Positions 41,865 through 50,523 of a DNA stretch of 64,000 bases are shown one piece after another. Under the pieces are notes generated by a model. It searched no databases. It had not been told where the DNA came from and saw only the letters and a list, made by a program, of their open reading frames with translations. This DNA is from JAJFFW01 sp038534195 (GTDB taxonomy: Bacteria > Pseudomonadota > Alphaproteobacteria > Caulobacterales > Parvularculaceae): positions 1-64,000 of the forward strand of contig JBCAXE010000002.1 in the NCBI GenBank assembly GCA_038534195.1, in the 5' to 3' direction. Within the stretch, counting starts at the first letter, position 1, and every line of letters starts with the position of its first letter. The translations under genes were made by a program, and so were the position numbers.

Positions 41865-42117
41865 CGCGAAAGACCCCTATTTTTGAACAGCCAGCCGCAA
41901 TAAGGGCCATGTTCGATCCGTCGGCGCAAGGCCCGGGGGGCTTTCAAGGGCGTTCAAGCCGCCTCTGCGATGAATTGCGGGGCTCGTGCGACGAGCGGAG
42001 ACCGTTAAAATTCAATGCGATAAACCGTGTTCCGCATGCGCCGGACAGCGCGCCTGGCCCCTTCCAAAAAGGACGGGCTCCCCCTATCTCGGTGTTGTCA
42101 ACAACAGGAGAGAAACC

Positions 42118-42207
42118 ATGGCACGTTTTGTTACTATACTGATCAGCACCAGCGTTGTTATCGCTGCTTTGGCGCCTGCTGCTTATACATTTGTCGCTTT
42201 GGCGTAA
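42118..42207 (+). CDS. Small single-helix membrane protein (29 residues)
   Basis: A strong AGGAGAG (42105-42111) is seven bases before ATG 42118. The product, MARFVTILISTSVVIAALAP followed by a short AAYTFVALA end, is almost one continuous hydrophobic helix, so it should insert in the inner membrane. A hairpin terminator follows 64 bases past the stop. The combination of ribosome binding site, hydrophobic helix and terminator is good evidence for a real small gene, although I know no family. It is too short for most gene finders. Confidence 0.65.
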   Translation: MARFVTILISTSVVIAALAPAAYTFVALA

Positions 42208-42270
42208 CGGGGTTGCAAGAGGTATGCGTATCGGCGCTAACCCCGCCAACCCAAAACTGAAACCCGAACG

Positions 42271-42307
42271 ACGGGAGTTGAGGCCGGAAACCTCGCTCCC
42301 GTTTTGG
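42271..42307 (+). terminator. Rho-independent terminator of the small membrane protein gene
   Basis: ACGGGAG (42271-42277) and CTCCCGT (42296-42302) enclose an inner GAGG-N7-CCTC stem, followed by TTTTGGTTTTCTT. The kdsB stop codon on the minus strand is 13 bases beyond. Confidence 0.75.
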
Positions 42308-42319
42308 TTTTCTTCCCCT

Positions 42320-43057
42320 TCATTTTTTCAGTAGACGCGCACGCGCAGCAGCCAGATCTTCAGGCGTATCAACGCCAGGCGAAGCCCCCGACACCATTCG
42401 CGCCGCAATCCTTTCGCCCATTTCCAATATTCGCAACTGTTCAAGACGCTCCGATTTTTCAAGAGCGCCGACAGGCGTGCGCGCAAATTTCTGCAGCGAC
42501 GTCTGTGAGAAAGCGTAAACCCCGATATGAAGCGTGTGGCTGTCATTCACACCGTCGCTGCGAAACGGCACAGGCGCGCGCGAGAAATAGAGCGCCTCAA
42601 AAGCGTCGCCTTCGATCTTCTTGCCAGCGACGACTTTCACCGCTGAAGGATCGTCAATGGCGGCGTCAGCGGGGAACGGGCACGCCAGCGTAGTGGCGAA
42701 ATACCCGTGGTCGGCTTGGAGGGCGATCAGCGCATCGAGATGCGCCGGGTCGATTTCCGGCTCATCGCCCTGAAGATTGACGATGATATCGGCGTCCAGA
42801 CCGGCTGCGGCTTCCGCGATGCGTTCGGTGCCCGATTGGTGGTCTGCGCGCGTCATGGCGACGTCTCCGCCGAAGCCTTCGACCGCGCTTGCGATGCGTT
42901 CATCATCGGTGGCGACAAGAACGCGCCCGGCGCGGTGCGCGCCGTTCGCGCGCTCATAGACATGTTGGATCAGCGGCTTGCCGCAGAGATTGGCCAGCGC
43001 CTTGCCCGGCAGGCGCGTCGAGGCGTAACGCGCAGGGATGATGATGACAGCCTTCAT
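42320..43057 (-). CDS. kdsB: 3-deoxy-manno-octulosonate cytidylyltransferase
   Basis: Activates Kdo as CMP-Kdo for lipopolysaccharide inner-core synthesis. N-terminus MKAVIIIPARYASTRLPGKAL (nucleotide-binding), then VATDDERI, GTERIAEA and LQGDEPEIDPAHLDALI are diagnostic. Length 245 is complete from ATG 43057; an upstream frame to 43114 overlaps the VanZ-like gene and adds no homology. Its ATG overlaps the VanZ-like stop, giving the operon galE - vanZ-like - kdsB. Confidence 0.93.
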   Translation of the reverse strand: MKAVIIIPARYASTRLPGKALANLCGKPLIQHVYERANGAHRAGRVLVATDDERIASAVEGFGGDVAMTRADHQSGTERIAEAAAGLDADIIVNLQGDEPEIDPAHLDALIALQADHGYFATTLACPFPADAAIDDPSAVKVVAGKKIEGDAFEALYFSRAPVPFRSDGVNDSHTLHIGVYAFSQTSLQKFARTPVGALEKSERLEQLRILEMGERIAARMVSGASPGVDTPEDLAAARARLLKK

Positions 43058-43464
43058 ACGGCGCGCAATCGCGGGGCGAGCCGGGTCAAAATCATGTATC
43101 CCGGATAGGCGCATAAGGCGCCGAACGCATTGGCGATCGCGTCCGCCGCTTCCGGCGAGCGCACGCCGCCAAGAGCTTGCACGCCTTCCAGCAGCGCGCC
43201 GTAGGCCGCCAAGGCGAGCACCGTCACGATCCGCCGCCGCGCGAGTTTCAAATTGGCGAACATCGCTGCGGCGCCAAGCGCGCCATAGGCCAGAAAATGT
43301 GCGACTTTGTCCGCGAGCGCCGCCTGACCCAGGACCATTTCAGCGAGCCATCGCGTCAGCGCCATGCCCCCTTCTGTCGTCTCCGGGTTCGTCGTCACCG
43401 TGAGATAGGTGACAAGGCCAAAAAGAATCGCGAACAGAATACGCGCCGCAAATACAAAACTCAT
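43054..43464 (-). CDS. VanZ-like membrane protein
   Basis: A 136-residue protein with about four hydrophobic segments. The DKVAHFLAYGALGAAAMFANL segment and the acidic-flanked EGVQALGGVRSPEAADAIANAFGA stretch match the VanZ-like family. Function unknown; VanZ itself contributes to teicoplanin resistance. It overlaps both neighbours by four bases, so the three genes are one operon. Confidence 0.82.
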   Translation of the reverse strand: MSFVFAARILFAILFGLVTYLTVTTNPETTEGGMALTRWLAEMVLGQAALADKVAHFLAYGALGAAAMFANLKLARRRIVTVLALAAYGALLEGVQALGGVRSPEAADAIANAFGALCAYPGYMILTRLAPRLRAV

Positions 43465-44459
43465 AAAGCTTTACCCAAGTCCTTCGCCGCCAGCTTTTTC
43501 TCCCAGTCTATCGCCGTGCGGACGATGAAATCGATATCGTCATAGCGCGGGCGCCAATCAAGCATGGTGCGGATAGCGGCGCTGTCCGCAATTAGTTGTG
43601 GCGGATCGCCCGGGCGCCGGGGGCCGATGGTGAACGGCAAAGGCTCGCCCGTCACCCGCGAGACCGCCTCGACCACTTCGCGCACAGAATAGCCACGTCC
43701 ATAGCCGCAATTGAGCGTCAGCGCGCCGCCGCCTTTGCGCAACAACTCAAGAGCCTGCAAATGCGCTTCGGCGAGATCGCTTACATGCACATAATCGCGG
43801 ATCGCCGTCCCGTCCGGCGTCGGATAGTCGTCGCCATAAATCTGCAATTCCTCCTTGCGCGTCCCCACGGCGATCTGCGCCGCGACCTTGATCAAATGCG
43901 TCGGCTTGCCGATCTCGCCGGCGCGCCCCGCCGGATCAGCGCCGGCCACATTGAAATAGCGCAACGTCACATAATTCATATTGAAGGCGGCGGCCGCATC
44001 CGTGAGGATGCGCTCGCTCATCGCCATCGACGCGCCGTAAGGCGTGATGGAGTTTATCGGCGCGCTCTCGGAAACAGGAATGCTCTCCGGCCGTCCGTAG
44101 ACGGAGGCTGTCGAGGAGAAAATGAAGTTCCAGACATTGTTCTCCAGGCACGTCTCCAATAACGCCAGCGTGTTCGCAGTGTTGTTGCGGTAATAGCTGA
44201 GCGGGTCCTTGATGGACTGGCCGATCAGGATTGAGCCGGCGAAGTGAATCACTTCCTTGATGTCGTGCTCGTCGAATACTTTTTGCAGCGCCGCCCGGTC
44301 GCCAAGGTCGGCGACCACGAGCGGGGCCGTTTCCGGCGCCAGCCATTGCGCGCCCGTGGATAGATTGTCCACGGCGACCGCTTTCTCGCCGGCGTCGCCG
44401 AGCGCCAGCAGCATGTGGGCGCCCACATAGCCCGCGCCCCCTGTGACAAGAATGGTCAT
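43461..44459 (-). CDS. galE: UDP-glucose 4-epimerase
   Basis: NAD-dependent SDR that interconverts UDP-glucose and UDP-galactose for glycan synthesis. Rossmann motif ILVTGGAGYVGAHM; catalytic YxxxK region is altered in this protein: the tyrosine is in TPYGASMAMSERIL, where YGASM replaces the usual YGxSK, so the lysine position reads Met. NCGYGRGYSVREVVEAV and FTIGPRRPGDPPQLIADS are typical. Length 332 is normal. The lost lysine is noteworthy and should be verified. Confidence 0.9.
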   Translation of the reverse strand: MTILVTGGAGYVGAHMLLALGDAGEKAVAVDNLSTGAQWLAPETAPLVVADLGDRAALQKVFDEHDIKEVIHFAGSILIGQSIKDPLSYYRNNTANTLALLETCLENNVWNFIFSSTASVYGRPESIPVSESAPINSITPYGASMAMSERILTDAAAAFNMNYVTLRYFNVAGADPAGRAGEIGKPTHLIKVAAQIAVGTRKEELQIYGDDYPTPDGTAIRDYVHVSDLAEAHLQALELLRKGGGALTLNCGYGRGYSVREVVEAVSRVTGEPLPFTIGPRRPGDPPQLIADSAAIRTMLDWRPRYDDIDFIVRTAIDWEKKLAAKDLGKAL

Positions 44460-44599
44460 CGCTCCGGCCTTTCCTCCCCATGACCGACATCATCTTTCCG
44501 GCGCACAAGCCGCGGCCGCCGTCTGAAAAGAGACGCCGCCATTAGGAAATGGTTCGTCAAGGCGCTAGTATAGTGCGTTTGCGACAATTGAATGAACCG

Positions 44600-45346
44600 A
44601 TGCTGACTAAACTTTTTTCAAAAAAGGGCGACAATAAAGCGTTAATTCCGCCCGGACGGCGCATTTACGCGGTCGGCGACGTTCACGGCTGCCTTGCCGA
44701 GCTTCGCGCGCTCATGGGGATCATCGACGCCGACAGCGTCGCCGCGCCCATCGACGGACGCCGCCTCATTTTTCTCGGCGACTATGTGGACCGCGGACCG
44801 GATAGCAAAGGCGTGATCGAGACAATGATCGGCCTGCGGCAAGCGGCGCCGGAAGCCGTCTTTCTGAAAGGCAATCATGAAGCGGCGATGCTCGATTTTA
44901 TGGCGAACCCGCGCCAGCACGGCGAATGGCTCCACTGGGGCGGCGACAAGACGCTGGAAAGCTACGGCCTCGCCCACGTCATGGCGCGCGACGAAGCGGA
45001 CCTCGCGGCAGAACTTTCCCGCGTGATGCCGACCGCCCATCGCGATTTTTTGGAAAGCCTCGATCTGATGCATGTGGAGGGCGATTACGTTTTCGTCCAC
45101 GCCGGCCTGAAACCGGGCGTCGCGCTCGACGATCAGGACGCCTCGGACCTCATGTGGATCCGCAACGAATTTCATAAAACCCCGTCCGACAAGCGGCCCG
45201 ACAAAATCGTCGTCCACGGTCACCATCCCGTCAAAAAACCCCAGGACGAAGGCTGGCGTATCAATGTGGACACCGGCGCCTGCTGGTCAGGCATGCTGTC
45301 CGCGCTTGTGCTGGAAGAAACCAGCCGCCGGTTTTTGACGACTTGA
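44600..45346 (+). CDS. Metallophosphoesterase (PP1/PP2A-like serine/threonine phosphatase)
   Basis: A 248-residue calcineurin-like phosphatase. Metal and catalytic motifs in order: VGDVHGC (GDxHG), FLGDYVDRGPDSK (GDxVDRG), LKGNHEAAM (GNHE), VHAGLKPG and VHGHHPV, all intact. Substrates of bacterial PppA/PrpE-type enzymes are phosphoproteins or diadenosine tetraphosphate. ATG 44600 is used; a start at 44549 would add 17 residues. Confidence 0.9.
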   Translation: MLTKLFSKKGDNKALIPPGRRIYAVGDVHGCLAELRALMGIIDADSVAAPIDGRRLIFLGDYVDRGPDSKGVIETMIGLRQAAPEAVFLKGNHEAAMLDFMANPRQHGEWLHWGGDKTLESYGLAHVMARDEADLAAELSRVMPTAHRDFLESLDLMHVEGDYVFVHAGLKPGVALDDQDASDLMWIRNEFHKTPSDKRPDKIVVHGHHPVKKPQDEGWRINVDTGACWSGMLSALVLEETSRRFLTT

Positions 45347-45525
45347 TGTGGGGTGGGCGGATAACGTTAACGCCGAGGGAAAAACGGAACCGTCGGTGAA
45401 GTGTAATCAAAAAAGCGAGCTTCACGTCGTTCTCTTTCTCACTGCCCCAAATGATCTGTGAGACGTAAGAAGTAGCAAATCCTCGATCGCGCGCCGCATT
45501 CATCAGGCAAACAAGAAAACGCCCC

Positions 45526-46881
45526 CTATCCCGTTTTCTTCTGACCGCCGCTGACCGCCACAAGGCGCGGGCCGCCGGCTGCGGTGAGGATCGCGCGCAG
45601 CGTTTCCACCTCGCCCGGATTGTCGCCGCCGGCGATGGATTTACCGAACTCCACGGCGAAGTTGCTGGCGTCAACAATGTGCGGCGTGGGCGTCGCGATG
45701 ATCATCTTGGCGCCGAGAATAATCGCCTCGCGCCAGCGCTCCAGCATTTCGCGTTTGAGCGACGCTGGCGCCAGTAAATATTCCGGCTCCGCCGCGCGGC
45801 AATCGGTTTCGGAAATCACGACCGGACCATATTCGCAAAGATAAGCGCCGTTGAGCGGCGGTTTTTCATCAACAGCGGCTGTGATCACATGGGCCATCTT
45901 CCCCGCCCACCGATAAAGCGCAACGGCCTGAGGCCCAGCGGATAAAAGATGCGCCGTCTCGCCGCGTTCGTGAAGCTCGGCGAGCAACCCATGGAAGTCA
46001 GCGCGTGCAGCGTCCGACCGGTTTTCAAACGCCTGATAGGATTGAACGCTCCGCAGCGCGAGCGCATTTTCTTCATCCCACAAACGCGCAAGGCGCTCAT
46101 ACCACGGATCAAAATCATAGTCGCTCACGTCGCTGTGCGTGAGGAACAACCTGATCGAGCCGCCATCTTTGTCGGTAAGTGCGCCGCGGAAAATTTTCAG
46201 ATCGCAGTCGCGGGCCATGCGTTCCAGAACGCCGAGCGAATAGAGCGCCTCAGCCCCGCTCGCAAACGCGTCGACGCCAGTGCGCGCCAAGGCCATCGGC
46301 GTGTAGAGCGTCTCTATGACGATCACCCCGTCCGGCGTCAGCAGCGACTTCATCCGCGCGAAAAAGGCGCGGGGCTCGCTGATTTTTTCAAGGATTGAGA
46401 CGGCGGTGACGATGTCGAATTTCTTTTCGCCGAGCGCACGGTCGAGTTCAGCAGAGGGAAACGCAGCCTGCGCCGTCCATGCCCACTCTCCGACCCCTTC
46501 AACGATGGCGTCAACGTCAACGCCATGGCGGTCGACCCACCGCGGATAAAACGACAAAAGCGTGCCGTCATTGCAGCCGATATCAAGCGCGCAGCAGTCG
46601 CGGCCTGAAATCAATTCCAACGCTTCGGTAGCGATTGCACGCAAATGACTGCGCGTGGAGCGATAGGTCGCCGACGGCGCCGCGTCCGGTTGCGGGCGCC
46701 GGTCCATCTTGACGCGTTGCAAGAGGCCGCACGCGAACGCGTCCTTCGCCCCGTCGCAAATCGCATAATCCACAGAGGCCGGCTTGCGACCGGCGCGGCG
46801 CGCGGTCGTCATGCCGTCAAGCGAAAAGGCGGGCGTTAAGGCCGAAGACCCGCAGGCGCGGCAACGATTGACTTTTTTCAC
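45526..46881 (-). CDS. Class I SAM C-methyltransferase-like protein
   Basis: A 451-residue protein with the three-part layout of sugar C-methyltransferases: N-terminal zinc-type segment (NRCRACGSS, then YAICDGAKDAFACGLLQ), SAM-binding domain (ALDIGCNDGTLLSFYPRW) and a C-terminal domain (GETAHLLSAGPQAVALYRWAGKMAHVITAAVDE). The zinc site is atypical because the second pair of cysteines is widely spaced. It stands alone without sugar-nucleotide genes. The start is GTG at 46881. The 45347-45525 gap downstream shows nothing. Confidence 0.75.
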   Translation of the reverse strand: MKKVNRCRACGSSALTPAFSLDGMTTARRAGRKPASVDYAICDGAKDAFACGLLQRVKMDRRPQPDAAPSATYRSTRSHLRAIATEALELISGRDCCALDIGCNDGTLLSFYPRWVDRHGVDVDAIVEGVGEWAWTAQAAFPSAELDRALGEKKFDIVTAVSILEKISEPRAFFARMKSLLTPDGVIVIETLYTPMALARTGVDAFASGAEALYSLGVLERMARDCDLKIFRGALTDKDGGSIRLFLTHSDVSDYDFDPWYERLARLWDEENALALRSVQSYQAFENRSDAARADFHGLLAELHERGETAHLLSAGPQAVALYRWAGKMAHVITAAVDEKPPLNGAYLCEYGPVVISETDCRAAEPEYLLAPASLKREMLERWREAIILGAKMIIATPTPHIVDASNFAVEFGKSIAGGDNPGEVETLRAILTAAGGPRLVAVSGGQKKTG

Positions 46882-46951
46882 GTGATAATGACCCGATCAA
46901 CAAAACGAATTACAGATCGTGATCATCTCAGAACGTTGTAAATTCACCGTA

Positions 46952-46978
46952 AAATAGTAGCCCCAAGAGCAACTATTT
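46952..46978 (-). terminator. Weak terminator downstream of argE
   Basis: On the minus strand AAATAGT and ACTATTT (46978-46972 and 46958-46952) flank a 13-base loop with a short inner GC pair, followed by four T. AT-rich, so at best a weak terminator for argE. Confidence 0.3.
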
Positions 46979-47028
46979 CTTAAACACTCCGGCCACAGAC
47001 GTTAACAGTGTGTGAATGAACGCCGGCG

Positions 47029-48186
47029 TCAGGCCGCTAATTGAGCGATGAGCTTGCGGAGGAAGACGGTTCCCTGCCTTAGCTGATCAACCGACACATA
47101 TTCATTCGGCTGATGGGCCTGATCAATCGACCCCGGACCGCAGATCACGGTGGAAAAGCCCGCCTCCTGGAATTGCCCGGCCTCCGCCGCGTATGCAACA
47201 ACGTCGGTGGCATTCTGTCCGGTCAGCGATTTAGCGATATCCGCCGCGGGGTTGTCGTCCTGCGGCGCGAATGACGGCGCATCGGTCATCTGCTCAATTT
47301 TCACTCGGCAACCAGAGGCTCGCGCGCGCATTTCCGCTTCGACGCCTTTCGCATAATCGGCGAATTCCTCAAGAATATCGGACGCGGTTTCGCCGGGGAC
47401 GACGCGCACGTCGAAATCAAAAACGCATTCGCCGGCCATAATGTTCAGTTGCGTGCCGCCATGGGCGACATTGACCGTCATGGTCGAGTATGGCGGCGAA
47501 AACGGGCTCTCCGGATCGGCCCGTAAGGCGCGCTGCTCGCGCATGGAGGTCAGCTTGACGATAAGTTTCGCCGCCGCCTCCACCGCCGACACCCCGCGAT
47601 CGGTCTGGCTTGAATGGGTCGTATACCCCGTAACCGTCACACGGTAAGACGCGATCCCTTTGTGGCCGTCGATCACTTTCATCATTGTCGGCTCGCCAAC
47701 AATGACGGCGGACGGCGCGGGAAGTTTGGTCTTGATTTCCGTGATCATGTGCGGCGCGCCGATACAGCCCACTTCTTCGTCGTAGGAAAGCGCAAAGATC
47801 ACCGGACGCTTCAGGTCAGCGGCGAGCATTTCCGGCACGAGCGACAAGCCGATGGCGGAGAACGCCTTCATGTCGCTTGTTCCGCGACCGTAGAGGCGAC
47901 CTTCTTTTTCGGTGACAGTCCACGGGTCCGTGTCCCAATCCTGTCCTTCCACCGGGACCACATCCGTATGCCCGGACAGAATAACGCCGCCTTCGACGCG
48001 CGGACCGACCACAGCGTAGAGATTGGCTTTGTCGCCATCCGCATTATAGACGCGTTCCGTGGTCGCGCCCTGGTCGCGCAAGTATGCGTCCACATCGTCG
48101 ATCAGCGGCAGGTTCGACCTTGAGGAAGTCGTATCATGCGCCACAAGCCTTTCGAGCCAGGCGCGTTGTTCGGTGATGTCGGTCAT
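47029..48186 (-). CDS. argE: Acetylornithine deacetylase
   Basis: M20-family metallohydrolase that releases ornithine from N-acetylornithine in arginine synthesis. Zinc and catalytic residues: LSGHTDVVPVEGQDWDTDPW (H and D), LYGRGTSDMKAF (D), LSYDEEVGCIGAPHM (E-E). The C-terminal FQEAGFSTVICGPGSIDQAHQPNEY carries the last His ligand. Length 385 is complete. It lies on the same strand as the metH N-half, 109 bases downstream. Confidence 0.88.
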   Translation of the reverse strand: MTDITEQRAWLERLVAHDTTSSRSNLPLIDDVDAYLRDQGATTERVYNADGDKANLYAVVGPRVEGGVILSGHTDVVPVEGQDWDTDPWTVTEKEGRLYGRGTSDMKAFSAIGLSLVPEMLAADLKRPVIFALSYDEEVGCIGAPHMITEIKTKLPAPSAVIVGEPTMMKVIDGHKGIASYRVTVTGYTTHSSQTDRGVSAVEAAAKLIVKLTSMREQRALRADPESPFSPPYSTMTVNVAHGGTQLNIMAGECVFDFDVRVVPGETASDILEEFADYAKGVEAEMRARASGCRVKIEQMTDAPSFAPQDDNPAADIAKSLTGQNATDVVAYAAEAGQFQEAGFSTVICGPGSIDQAHQPNEYVSVDQLRQGTVFLRKLIAQLAA

Positions 48187-48295
48187 CTCGGTCTCGGTTT
48201 CTCATGGGGCCGCCGCCATAGTCGTTTCAGCATACGACATGTATTAGCCGTTCGCAGCATGATCGGCTCGCGACAAAAAAGCCGCACGCAGCGCC

Positions 48296-49369
48296 TTAGC
48301 CAGTCATCGAAAACGGTTCCAGACCGGACAAGCGTAATGCAGGATCGATCACTGGTAGCGGGCGCGGCGCAAAGCCTTCAAGCGCTCCGGCGAAGGCGGC
48401 GATATGGCCGGGCGTCGTGCCGCAACAGCCGCCGACAATATTAACGAGACCGCTTTCAGCCCATTCGCGCAGATGTTTGGTCATCGACTCTGGCGTTTCA
48501 TCATACGCGCCGAACGCGTTTGGCAGCCCCGCGTTCGGATGGGTGGACACATAGCAGTCAGCGATCCGGGACAATTCCGCCACATAAGGGCGCATCAGGT
48601 CCGGACCAAGAGCACAATTGACGCCCACGGATAATGGTTTTGCGTGCGCGACCGCGTTCCAGAAGGCTTCCGTGGTTTGACCGGAAAGCGTGCGGCCAGA
48701 TTGATCGGTGATCGTCACGGAGATCATGATGGGCACAGAATATCCGAGCCGGTCAAATAATTCCTGCACGCCATAAATCGCAGCTTTGGCGTTGAGCGTG
48801 TCAAAAATCGTCTCAATAAGAAGTGCGTCAACGCCGCCTTCCATCAGGCCTTGCGCAGCCTGCGCGTAGGCGTCCGCCAGCGTTTCAAAATCCACATTGC
48901 GTTTCGCCGGATCATTGACGTCTGGTGAGATCGACGCGGTGCGGTTCGTCGGCCCGATGGCCCCCGTGACAAACCGCGGGCGATCATCCGTCGACGCTTC
49001 GTCTGCGGCGGCGCGCGCAAGGCGGGCGCCCTCCACATTTAGCTCATAGGCCAAGTCTTCCATGGCGTAATCGGCTTGCGCGATCGTCGTCGCCGAGAAG
49101 GTGTTGGTCTCAATGATGTCGGCGCCGGCGGCCAGATACGCCGCATGCATCTCACTGACGATCTCGGGCTTGGACAGGATGAGCAGATCGTTGTTGCCTT
49201 TCACGTCATGGGGCCAGTCGGCGAAACGCGCGCCGCGATAACCCGCCTCATCCAGCTCGTAGCCTTGAATGAAGGTGCCGGCCGCGCCATCGAGAATGAG
49301 AATGCGCTCAGCGAGCGCTTCGTGCAGCGCATTAATGCGGTCAGGGCGCCCCTTGAACATGTCGGTCAT
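48296..49369 (-). CDS. metH: Methionine synthase, homocysteine-binding half (split MetH)
   Basis: Homocysteine S-methyltransferase domain of cobalamin-dependent methionine synthase. Seen: ILDGAAGTFIQGYELDE, AGADIIETNTFSATTIAQADY, and the zinc cysteines GVNCALGPDLM and VGGCCGTTPGHI. It ends RLSGLEPFSMTG after 357 residues, which is the domain border of MetH: pterin- and B12-binding parts are missing and are not in the window. This split is known in alphaproteobacteria, so it is not a truncation. ATG 49369 is preceded by AGGAGA; upstream frame to 49480 crosses the operator. Confidence 0.88.
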   Translation of the reverse strand: MTDMFKGRPDRINALHEALAERILILDGAAGTFIQGYELDEAGYRGARFADWPHDVKGNNDLLILSKPEIVSEMHAAYLAAGADIIETNTFSATTIAQADYAMEDLAYELNVEGARLARAAADEASTDDRPRFVTGAIGPTNRTASISPDVNDPAKRNVDFETLADAYAQAAQGLMEGGVDALLIETIFDTLNAKAAIYGVQELFDRLGYSVPIMISVTITDQSGRTLSGQTTEAFWNAVAHAKPLSVGVNCALGPDLMRPYVAELSRIADCYVSTHPNAGLPNAFGAYDETPESMTKHLREWAESGLVNIVGGCCGTTPGHIAAFAGALEGFAPRPLPVIDPALRLSGLEPFSMTG

Positions 49370-49390
49370 AAGTTTTTTCTCCTGACGAAC

Positions 49391-49410
49391 ATATAAAGAA
49401 TTCTTTATAT
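49391..49410. promoter_or_regulatory. Perfect 20-bp palindromic operator upstream of metH
   Basis: ATATAAAGAATTCTTTATAT is fully self-complementary and lies 22 bases before the metH ATG. It resembles the motif I recall for ArsR-type S-adenosylhomocysteine/SAM-responsive regulators of methionine genes in alphaproteobacteria, which use an ATAAAG-ATAT-CTTTAT-like core. The identity of the regulator is inferred. Confidence 0.65.
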
Positions 49411-49454
49411 CCTCGCAAGAGAGAGGCCAACCGGGGACGGCGCACCGCAAAAAT

Positions 49455-49500
49455 GAAAAAACCGCCGACGGCCGTCCCAAAAAGAACGAGCGCCGGCGGC
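49455..49500 (-). terminator. Terminator of the FKBP lipoprotein gene
   Basis: On the minus strand GCCGCCGGCG pairs with CGTCGGCGG across a loop of roughly 25 bases, followed by six T (complement of 49456-49461). It lies just past the FKBP stop and before metH. Confidence 0.7.
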
Positions 49501-49524
49501 TTTAATGTTATCGGCGCAAATCGC

Positions 49525-50523
49525 CTATTGAACGTCGAGCAGCTCCACTTCGAAGATCAGGGCGTCATTCGGACCGATAGCGCCGCCTGGACGCGGGGTT
49601 TCGCCGTAGGCCAGCTCTGGGTGAATAAAGAAGCGGAACTTGTCGCCCGTGCTCATGAGTTGGAGCCCTTCAGTCCAGCCGGCAATCACGCCGCCCACCG
49701 GAAACTCGGCCGGCACGCCGCGCGCAATAGAGGAATCGAATTCTGTGCCGTTCACGAGCGTGCCCACATAATGAACTTTCACCTTGCTCGCGTCATTCGG
49801 CACGGCCCCGTCATCAGGCCCTTCGGAAATGATTTCATATTGCAGTCCGCTCTCAGTGGTTTTGACGCCGTCCTTCTTGGCGTTCTCCGCGAGAAATTTC
49901 TCAGCCGCCTCAAGATTGCGCTTGGCGTCCACCACTTTGATTAATTCGACGTCAAAGATGAGCGCTGAATTCGGCTCGATCGGGCCTGCGCCATTCTCGC
50001 CGTAAGCAAGCGCTGGCGGAATGAAGAAGCGAAACCGGTCGCCCTCGCTCATCAATTGCACGCCTTCAATCCAGCCGGGGATCACCTGGCCAAGCTTGAA
50101 TTGCGCCGCAGCGCCCCGCCCGCGCGATGAGTCAAATTCGCGGCCGTCAAGGAATGTGCCGGCGTAGTGGACCTGAACGAGATCGTCCGGGCTCGGCGAA
50201 AATCCGTTCTCGGGCCCCTCTTCCAGCACCACATATTGCAGGCCGCTTTCCGTCACCTTGACGTTTTCTTTCGACGCATTCTCGGCGAGGAATTTTTCCG
50301 CAGCCGCGAGATTCTCCGCCGCCATTTTTTCAAGGTCTAATTCAGGCGCGGCCGAGGGCGCATTTGCATCCGCCGCCGCTTCCGCCTCAGCTGCGGCGCT
50401 CGCATCGCTTGCGCTTTCTTGGTTTTCCACATCGGCGGTTGTAGGTTCCGTCGTCGTCTCTTTCCCGCACCCGGCGCCAGCCATCGCCGTCATCGCCGCG
50501 GCGGCCATCAACGCAATTCGCAT
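49525..50523 (-). CDS. Tandem-FKBP peptidyl-prolyl isomerase lipoprotein
   Basis: A 332-residue periplasmic foldase. Signal with lipobox AGAGC at residue about 19 predicts lipidation. A low-complexity Ala/Glu linker (residues about 25-65) is followed by two homologous FKBP domains, each with an N-terminal NLAAAEKFLAENA-like helix, HYAGTF/HYVGTL, EFDSS, VIPGWIEGVQLMSEGDRFRFFIPPALAYGE and a closing LIFDVEL/LIFEVEL strand. Both retain the active-site residues, so both may be active. Internal duplication is evident. Confidence 0.88.
   Translation of the reverse strand: MRIALMAAAAMTAMAGAGCGKETTTEPTTADVENQESASDASAAAEAEAAADANAPSAAPELDLEKMAAENLAAAEKFLAENASKENVKVTESGLQYVVLEEGPENGFSPSPDDLVQVHYAGTFLDGREFDSSRGRGAAAQFKLGQVIPGWIEGVQLMSEGDRFRFFIPPALAYGENGAGPIEPNSALIFDVELIKVVDAKRNLEAAEKFLAENAKKDGVKTTESGLQYEIISEGPDDGAVPNDASKVKVHYVGTLVNGTEFDSSIARGVPAEFPVGGVIAGWTEGLQLMSTGDKFRFFIHPELAYGETPRPGGAIGPNDALIFEVELLDVQ

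Noticed and set aside
41909..42142. 77-codon plus-strand frame overlapping the small membrane peptide
   Set aside because: No ribosome binding site; Pro/Arg-rich noise. The in-frame choice at 42118 in a different frame has clear signals.
46952..46978. Inverted repeat after argE considered as a regulator site for the methyltransferase gene
   Set aside because: Its position relative to argE and the short T-run fit a weak terminator better than an operator.
48296..49369. Initial idea that metH is a truncated pseudogene
   Set aside because: It ends exactly at the domain border and split MetH is known in alphaproteobacteria, so it is an intact gene.
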